From: Umezawaea sp049997955
Lineage (GTDB): Bacteria; Actinomycetota; Actinomycetes; Mycobacteriales; Pseudonocardiaceae
Direction: 5' to 3'
Assembly: GCA_049997955.1 (NCBI GenBank)
Contig: JAEBDY010000019.1
Coordinates: 62,001-126,000 of the forward strand
Length of the DNA stretch: 64,000 bases
A program made the translations under genes and the position numbers. Under the pieces are notes generated by a model. The model searched no databases, was not told the DNA's origin, and saw only the letters and a list, made by a program, of their open reading frames with translations. Positions 45,001 through 54,000 of this stretch are shown here, piece by piece (positions within the stretch are counted from its first letter, which is position 1; every line of letters starts with the position of its first letter).

Positions 45001-48000
45001 GTGGTTGGCCCGCAACGGTGCCGAGCACCTGCTGCTCGTCAGCCGCCGCGGTCCGGACGCCCCCGGCGCGGAGGCCCTGCGCGCCGACCTGACCGCGCTG
45101 GGCACGGCGGTCACCATCGAGGCCTGCGACGTGGCGGACCGGGACGCGCTCGCCGCGCTGCTGGCTCGGCACCCGGTGTCGGCCGTGGTGCACGCGGCCG
45201 GTGTCCTGGACGACGGTGTCATCGGATCGCAGACGCCGCAACGGATCGACGCGGTGCTGCGGGCCAAGGCGACCGCCGCCGTCAACCTACACGAACTGAC
45301 CTCCGACCTGTCCGCGTTCGTCCTGTTCTCCTCGGTCGTCGGCACCCTGGGCCGGGCGGGGCAGGCGACGTTCGCCGCCGCCAACGCGGTGCTCGACGCG
45401 CTCGCCCGGCACCGGCACGACCAGGGCCTCGCCGCGACCTCGATCGCGTGGGGGCCGTGGCAGGGCGACGACATGGTGGGGGAGGAGCTGCGCCGCGGCG
45501 GCCTGTCGCCGATGTCGGCCGAATCGGCGCTGTCGAGCCTGCGCGAGGCCGTCGACAGCGGCGAGCCCGCGGTGGTTGTCGCTTCGGTCGACTGGGAGCG
45601 CTTCGCACCGGCGTTCACGGCCGTGCGGCCCAGTCCGCTGCTGGCCGACCTGGTCGGCGTGGGGGAGACCGAGACCGTCTCGCCCCTGGTCCAGCGGCTC
45701 GCCTCGCTGACGGCCGCCGAGCAGGATCGGGCGCTGCTCGACCTGGTGTGCGCCCAGGTCGCCGTGGTGCTCGGACACTCCTCGGGCGCCGAGGTGGAGA
45801 CCGGGCGCGCGTTCCGGGAGGTGGGCTTCGACTCGCTCACGGCGGTCGAGCTGCGCAACCGGCTCAACGCCGTCACCGGGCTGAAGCTCGCCACCACGGT
45901 GGTCTTCAACCACACCAACCCGATCGCGCTGGCGGGCCACCTGCGCGCCGAACTGCTCGGCGCCGTCCCGGCCGCACCGGACCTGCCCACCGCCGTCGAC
46001 CCGGCGGCCGATCCGATCGCGATCGTCGCGATGGCCTGCCGGTACCCCGGTGGCGTGCGCACCCCCGACGAGCTGTGGCGGCTCGTCGCGGCGGGCACGG
46101 ACGCGATCTCCGCGCTGCCCACCGACCGCGGCTGGGACGTCGAGGGGATCTACGACCCCGACCAGACGCGGCCCGGCACCACCAGCACGCGTGAAGGCGG
46201 GTTCCTCCACGACGCCGCGGAGTTCGACCCCGCGTTCTTCGGCATCTCGCCGCGCGAGGCGGTGTCCATGGATCCGCAGCAGCGGTTGCTGCTGGAGACG
46301 TCGTGGGAGGTCTTCGAGCGGGCGGGCATCGACCCCGCGTCGCTGCGCGGGTCCAGGGCGGGCGTGTTCACCGGGGTCGCCTCCCAGGACGTCTACGGGC
46401 CGCGGATGGACGCGGCACCCCAGGAGCACGAGGGGTACCTGCTCACCGGCAGCGCGGCGAGCATCCTGTCCGGGCGGGTGTCCTACACGTTCGGCCTCGA
46501 AGGCCCGGCGATCACGGTCGACACGGCGTGCTCGTCGTCCCTGGTGGCCCTGCACCTCGCGGCGCAGGCGCTGCGTCAGGGCGAGTGCACGCTCGCGCTG
46601 GCGGGCGGCGTGACCGTGATGGCGACACCCGGCACGTTCATCGAGTTCAGCAGGCAGGGCGGCCTGGCGCCGGACGGCCGGTGCAAGGCGTTCTCGTCCT
46701 CCGCCGACGGCACAAGCTGGTCCGAGGGCGTCGGTGTGCTGCTGCTGGAACGGCTGTCGGACGCCAGGCGACTCGGTCATCCGGTGCTCGCGCTGGTCCG
46801 CGGGTCCGCCGTCAACCAGGACGGGGCGTCCAACGGGCTGACCGCGCCCAACGGTCCGGCGCAGGAACGCGTGATCCGGCAAGCGTTGGCGAGCGCCGGT
46901 CTGTCCACTTCGGATGTCGACGCTGTCGAGGCGCACGGGACCGGGACGACGTTGGGTGATCCGATCGAGGCGCAGGCGTTGCTGGCGACCTACGGCCAGG
47001 ACCGGGATCGCCAGTTGTGGTTGGGGTCGTTGAAGTCCAACATCGGCCATGCCCAGGCGGCGGCGGGTGTGGGTGGCGTGATCAAGATGGTGCAGGCGAT
47101 GCGGCATGGTGTGCTGCCGCGGACGTTGCACGTCGACGAGCCGTCGCCGCACGTGGACTGGTCGAAGGGGTCCGTCGAGCTGCTGACCGAATCCCGGCCG
47201 TGGGACGGGAACGGCCGTCCGCGCCGGGTCGGTGTGTCCTCGTTCGGGGTGAGCGGGACGAACGCGCACGTGATCATCGAGCACGTCGCCACCCCCGTGG
47301 TGGTTCCCACCGGTCCGTCCGGTGCGGTGCCGTGGGTGCTGTCGGCGAAGACTCCGGAGGCGTTGCGGGATTTGGCTTCGCGGTTGGCTGAGGTGGACGC
47401 CCGTCCCGCCGACGTCGGGTACACCCTGGCCGTGGGCCGGTCGCACCTGGAGTTCCGGGCGGCCGTGGTCGGTGAGGACCGGGACGATCTCGTGGCGAAG
47501 CTCCGGGATGTAGTCATCAGTCGGGTGGGGTCGGGCAAGGTCGCGTTCTTGTTTTCGGGTCAGGGTTCTCAGCGTCTGGGTATGGGTCGGGAGTTGTACG
47601 GGCGTTTTCCGGTGTTCGCGGAGGCTTTTGACGCGGTGGGGCTTGCCGTGACGGGTGATCTTGATGAGACGGGGGTGGCTCAGCCTGCGTTGTTCGCGTT
47701 GGAGGTGGCGCTGTTCCGGTTGTTGGAGTCGTGGGGTGTGTGTCCGGATTTTGTGATGGGTCATTCGGTTGGGGAGTTGGCCGCGGCGCATGTGGCTGGT
47801 GTGTTGTCGTTGGCGGACGCGGTGGTGTTGGTGTCGGCGCGTGCGCGGTTGATGCAGGCGCTGCCTGCTGGTGGGGCGATGGTGTCGCTGGAGGCCACCG
47901 AGGCCGAGGTGTTGCCGCTGGTGGGGCCGGATGTGTCGATCGCCGCCGTCAACGGGCCGTTGGCGACCGTGGTGTCGGGCGAGCAGGATGCTGTGCTGGA

Positions 48001-51000
48001 CATCGCGGCGTATTTCTACTCGTTGGGGCGTCGGACGAAGCGGTTGGCGGTGTCGCACGCGTTCCACTCGCACCGGATGGACGGGATGCTCGCGGAGTTC
48101 GCCGCTGTGGCGGAAGGGCTGGCTTACGACGAGCCGCGGATTCCGGTGGTGTCGAACGTGACCGGTGGTCTGGCGGATGTCGCCTCGCCCGGTTACTGGG
48201 TCCGTCACGTCCGTGAGGCGGTGCGGTTCGCGGACGGTTTGGCGTGCCTGGCGGCCGAAGGTGTGACGCGGTTCGTGGAGTTGGGGCCTGATGGTGTGTT
48301 GTCGGGTCTGGTGGATGGTGGCTTCGCGGTTCCGCTGTTGCGTAGGGACCGTGCGGAGGATGTCGCGGTGATGGAGGCGTTGGGGCGGTTGCATGTCGAG
48401 GGTGTTGATGTCGACTGGGAGGCCGTTTTCACGGGGGCGGCCAAGGTCGAGTTGCCCACCTACGCCTTCCAGCGACAGCGGTACTGGGTCGGGACGCCGA
48501 CCCGGCAGGCGGTCGACCAGCGGTTCTGGGAGATCCTGGACCAGGCCGACGCCGACGCGCCGCTGAGCACCGTGCTGCCGGCGCTGTCCTCCTGGCGGCA
48601 CCGCGATCCCGACCAGGACTGGTGCTACCGGGTCGACTGGCGGCCGATCCCCGACGGTCCGTCGACGCTGTCCGGCCGGTGGCTCGTGCTCCACCTCGAC
48701 GACGAGGTCGTGCGGGCGCTCACCAGGCACGGTGCCGACGTCGTGTCCGACCCCGACGCCGGTCCGTTCGCAGGCGTGCTCGCCCTGCCCGGCCACGACG
48801 TCACCGAGGTCCTCGCCCTGGTGCACGCCGGGATCGCCGCTCCGCTGTGGGTCGTCACCCGCGCCGCCGTCCCGGTTGGCGAGACGGTCCACGACCCGCT
48901 GCGAGCCGCCCTGTGGGGGCTGGGCCGCGCGGTCGCCCTGGAACACCCGGACCGCTGGGGCGGCTTGGTCGACCTGCCCGCCGTCGCGGACGAGCGGGCG
49001 CTCGACCGGCTGTGCGCGGTGCTGGCGGGACTGGGCGGTGAGGACCAGGTCGCGATCCGCGATTCCGGCGTCCACGCCCGCAGGCTCGTCCGGGCGCTGC
49101 CGACGGCGAAGCCCGCCGACGGGTGGACGCCCGCGGGCACCGTGCTGGTCACCGGTGGTACCGGCGCGCTGGGCGCGCGGGTCGCGAAGTGGCTCGCCCG
49201 CGGGGGCGCCGATCACCTGGTGCTGGTCAGCCGCCGCGGGCCGGACGCTCCCGGCGCCGCCGACCTGGTTGCCGACCTGGAGGCGATGGACGTCAGGGTC
49301 ACCGTCGCCGCGTGCGACGTGGCCGACCGCGCCGCGCTCGCCGACCTCCTCGTCGTCCACCCGCCCGACGCCGTCGTGCACACCGCCGGTGTGGTCGACG
49401 ACGGGATGCTGGACTCGTTGACGCCGGAGCGGTTCGAGGCGGTGTTCGGGCCCAAGGCCACCGCCGCGCTGAACCTCCACGAACTCGCGGGTGATCTCGC
49501 CGCGTTCGTGCTGTTCTCCTCCGCGGCGGGCGTGCTCGGCAACGCCGGACAGGGCAACTACTCCGCGGCCAACGCCGTCCTCGACGCGCTCGCCGACCAC
49601 CGCCGGGCGTCGGGACTCCCGGCGACCTCGATCGCCTGGGGCGCCTGGGCCGAGGACGGGATGGCCACCGGGGGCGCGGCCGCTCAGCGGATCCACCGCA
49701 CCGGGTTCGGCACCATGAAGCCGGATCGCGCGCTGGCCGCGCTGGGTGCCGCGCTGCGGCGCGACGAGACCGCGGTGATGATCGCCGACGTCGACTGGGA
49801 GAAGTTCGGCCCCGGCTTCACCGCAGCCCGACCCAGTCCGCTGCTGGCGGATCTGCTGCCGCCCGCGCGGGCGGCGTCGGGGCTCGACCTGGGTGGTCTG
49901 TCCGAAGTGGAGCGCGACCGCCGGTTGCTGGACCTGGTGCGCGTGTCGGTGGCCGCGGTGCTCGGCCACTCCTCGGCGACCGCGATCCGCACCGACGGCG
50001 CGTTCAAGGACCTCGGGTTCGACTCGCTGACCGCCGTGGAACTGCGCAACCGGCTCGCCGCGACCACCGGTCTCACCCTGTCGTCGACCCTCGTCTTCGA
50101 CCACCCGACCCCGGTCGCGCTGGCGGGACTCCTGCGCGCGGAGCTGTTCGGCGGCCAGGACGACGTGGCCGACCGGCCCGACGCGGCGGCGGCCGTGGAC
50201 GAGCCGATCGCGATCGTCGCGATGAGCTGCCGGTTCCCCGGTGGCGTCGAGTCACCGGAGGACCTGTGGCGGCTGCTGGTCGACGACGGCGACGCGATCA
50301 CCGAGTTCCCCACCGATCGCGGGTGGGACCTCGCCGCGCTGTACCACCCGGACCCCGACCACTCAGGCACCTCGTACGTGCGCCACGGCGGCTTCCTGCG
50401 CGGCGCGGCCGGGTTCGACGCCGGGTTCTTCGGGATCTCGCCCCGTGAGGCGCTGGCAATGGACCCGCAGCAACGGGTGCTGTTGGAGACTTCGTGGGAG
50501 GCGTTGGAACGGGCTGGGATCGACCCGTTGTCGTTGCGCGGCAGCAAGACAGGCGTGTTCGTCGGCTCCAACGGCCAGGACTACGCGGCACTGCTGCGGC
50601 AGGTACCGGACACCGTCGAGGGCTACCTCGGCGTCGGCATCGCGGGCAGCGTGGTGTCGGGGCGCGTGGCCTACAGCCTGGGTGTCGAGGGGCCCGCGAT
50701 CACCGTGGACACCGCGTGTTCGTCGTCGCTGGTCGCGCTGCACCTCGCGGCCCAGTCGCTGCGCCAGGGCGAGTGCCCGTTGGCGCTGGTCGCCGGGGTC
50801 ACCGTGATGGCCACCCCGGAGGGGTTCGTCGAGTTCAGCAGGCAGCGTGGGCTGGCGCCCGATGGCCGGTGCAAGCCGTTCGCGGCCGGTGCGGATGGGA
50901 CCGGGTGGTCCGAGGGTGTGGGTGTGCTGCTGGTGGAGCGGTTGTCGGATGCTCGTCGGCTTGGTCATCCGGTGTTGGCGGTGGTGCGGGGTTCGGCGGT

Positions 51001-54000
51001 GAACCAGGATGGTGCGTCGAACGGGTTGACGGCGCCGAATGGTCCGTCGCAGCAGCGGGTGATCCGGCAGGCGTTGGCGAACGCGGGTCTGTCCGCTTCG
51101 GATGTGGATGTGGTGGAGGCGCATGGGACGGGGACGCGGTTGGGTGATCCGATCGAGGCTCAGGCGCTGTTGGCGACCTATGGTCAGGGGCGTGATCGGC
51201 CGTTGTGGCTCGGTTCGGTGAAGTCGAACCTCGGGCACACGCAGGCGGCCGCGGGTGTCGCGGGTGTGATCAAGGTGGTGCTGGCGATGCGGCACGGTGT
51301 GCTGCCGCGGACGTTGCACGTGGACGAGCCGTCGCCGCACGTGGACTGGTCGGCGGGCGCGGTGGAACTGCTGACCGAGGCTCGGCCGTGGGACGGGGTC
51401 CGACGAGCCGGGGTGTCGTCGTTCGGTGTCAGCGGCACCAACGCGCACGTGGTGCTGGAACACGTGTCCGCGCCCGACGAACGGTCCACGGGCGCGGCTG
51501 GTGACGTGCCGTGGGTGTTGTCAGGCAAAACGGCGGATGCCCTGCGGGACCAGGCTTCGCGGCTCGCGGCGTTCGTGCGGTCGGGACCGGATGTGGGCCT
51601 CGGTGACGTCGCCTTCTCGCTGGCGGCGACGCGGGCGGCGTTTGAGCACCGTGCGGTGGTGGTCGCAGCCGATCGCGACGGGTTCCTGGCAGGCTTGGCC
51701 GAACCGCCGGTGTCCGGTGTCGCGGGTGACACCGGCAAGGTGGTGTTCGTGTTCCCCGGTCAGGGGTCGCAGTGGGTCGGCATGGCCTGTGAACTTCTGG
51801 GGCAGTCGGAGGTGTTCGCGGGACGCATGGGTGAGTGTGCCGAGGTGTTGTCGCGTTATGTGGACTGGTCGTTGTTCGAGGTGTTGGGCGACGAGGTGGC
51901 GTTGGCGCGGGTGGATGTGGTGCAGCCGGTGCTGTTCGCGGTGATGGTGTCGTTGGCGGAGGTGTGGCGGTCTTTCGGTGTGGTGCCGGACGCGGTGGTG
52001 GGGCATTCGCAGGGCGAGATCGCGGCGGCTTGCGTGTCGGGTGCGTTGTCGTTGGACGACGCGGCTCGTGTGGTCGCGTTGCGGTCCAAGGCGATCCTGG
52101 TGTTGTCGGGTCGGGGTGGGATGGTGTCGGTTCCGCTGCCGGTGGACGAGGTCCGGGGTTTGATCGGCGGTGGTGTGTCGATTGCTGCGGTGAACGGGCC
52201 GTCGTCGGTGGTGGTGTCGGGGTCGCCTGCGGGGTTGGCCGAGGTGTTGGCCCGTGTCGAGCGGGCGAAGCGGATTCCGGTGGATTATGCGTCGCATTCC
52301 GTGCAGGTGGAGGAGATCCACGACGAACTGCTGGTCGTGTTGGACGGGATTGTCCCGTGCGAGCCGGAGGTCGAGTTCGTGTCCACGGTGACCGGCGCAC
52401 CGGTCGGGCGGCTGGACGCCGAGTACTGGTACCGGAACTTGCGGCAGACGGTGTTGCTGGAACCGGTGGTGCGGGGTCTCGTGGAGCGCGGGTTCGGGAC
52501 GTTCGTGGAGATGAGTCCGCACCCGGTGCTGACGGTGGCGGTCGGGGAGACCGCGGAGGACGCGGTGGTTGTGGGAACGCTGCGCCGTGGTGAGGGCGGG
52601 TTGGCGAGGTTCTTGACCTCGGCTGCCGAGCTGTGGGTTCGCGGTGTCCGGGTGGACCTGATGACCGGTGTCACCGGACGCCGGGTGGACCTGCCTACCT
52701 ACCCGTTCCAGCGCGAGCGGTTCTGGCCGCTGGTCGGCCCGCGCCCCGGTGACATGGCGGCCGTCGGCATGACCGCCGCGGACCACCCGCTGCTGGGCGC
52801 GGCCGTGCCGTTGGCCGGTGCCGATGGGTTCCTGCTGACCGGCAGGCTGTCGTTGGACACCCATCCGTGGCTCGCCGATCACGCGGTCGGCGGCACGGTC
52901 CTGCTGCCGGGCACGGCTTTCGTCGAGCTGGCCCTCCGCGCGGGCGACCAGGTCGGCTGCGCCCGGATCGAGGAGCTGACGATCGAGGCGCCGCTGGTGG
53001 TGCCCCCGACCGGCGGTGTCCAGGTCCAGCTCGTGGTCGGCGCGGCGGGGGAGTCGGGATCGCGGCCGGTGGAACTGCACTCCCGCCGGGACGAGGAGCC
53101 GTGGACGCGGCACGCGACCGGGCTGCTCGCCGGCACCGCCGCGGCACCGGATTTCGACCTCCGGCAGTGGCCGCCCGCAGGCGCGGCGGTCCTCGGACTC
53201 GACGACCTGCACGACCGGCTCGCCGACCGCGGTGTCCACTACGGGGAAGCCTTCCAGGGCGTCGAGGCCGCCTGGAGCCGTGACGGGGAGCTGTACGTCC
53301 AGGTGCGGTCGCCGGGTGAGGACGCCGGGCTCTTCGGCCTGCACCCCGCCCTGCTCGACGCGGCGCTGCAGCCACTCGCCCTCGGCACGCTCCTGACACC
53401 GGACCGCAGGCCGTTCGCCTGGAACGGGGTGTCCCTGCACGCGACCGGGGCGACCGCCCTGCGCGTGCGGATCACCGCCACGGGCGAGGATTCCGTAGCC
53501 GTCCGGGTCGCGGACTCCTCCGGACGGCCGGTCGCGTCGGTGGCCGAACTGGTGCTGCGTCCCGCGCCGAACCCGGTCTGCCACGACTCGCTGCACCGGG
53601 TCGACTGGACCCCCGTCGCCGCGGTCGACGAGGTGGTGCCCGTGACCGCCGCGGTCATCGGCGACGACGGGTTCGGGCTCGCCTCCGCTCTGGGAATCCC
53701 CTCGTACCAGGACATCTCCGCGTTCGACGACGCGCCGGAACTGGTCTTCGCGGCACAGGTGGGACCGGACACCGGCGACGTGGCCGCGGACGTCCGCGCC
53801 GCCACCCACCGCACCCTTGACCTGCTCCAGCGCTGGTTGGCCGATGACCGGTTCACCGCCGCCAGGCTCGTACTGGTCACCGGGCCCGTGACGGACCTGG
53901 TCACCGCCCCGGTGTGGGGGTTGGTCCGCTCGGCGCAGGTCGAGAACCCCGACCGGTTCGTGCTGCTGGAACTGGACGGGGCTTCGACGGCGGTGGTGCC

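Noticed and set aside
45287..50104. Very long minus-strand open frames inside the PKS genes (also 54992-58489 and 60551-63229)
   Set aside because: They are antisense shadows caused by GC-rich third positions; the translations are Arg/His/Gln/Gly-rich without any family, and the plus strand has perfect PKS domains.
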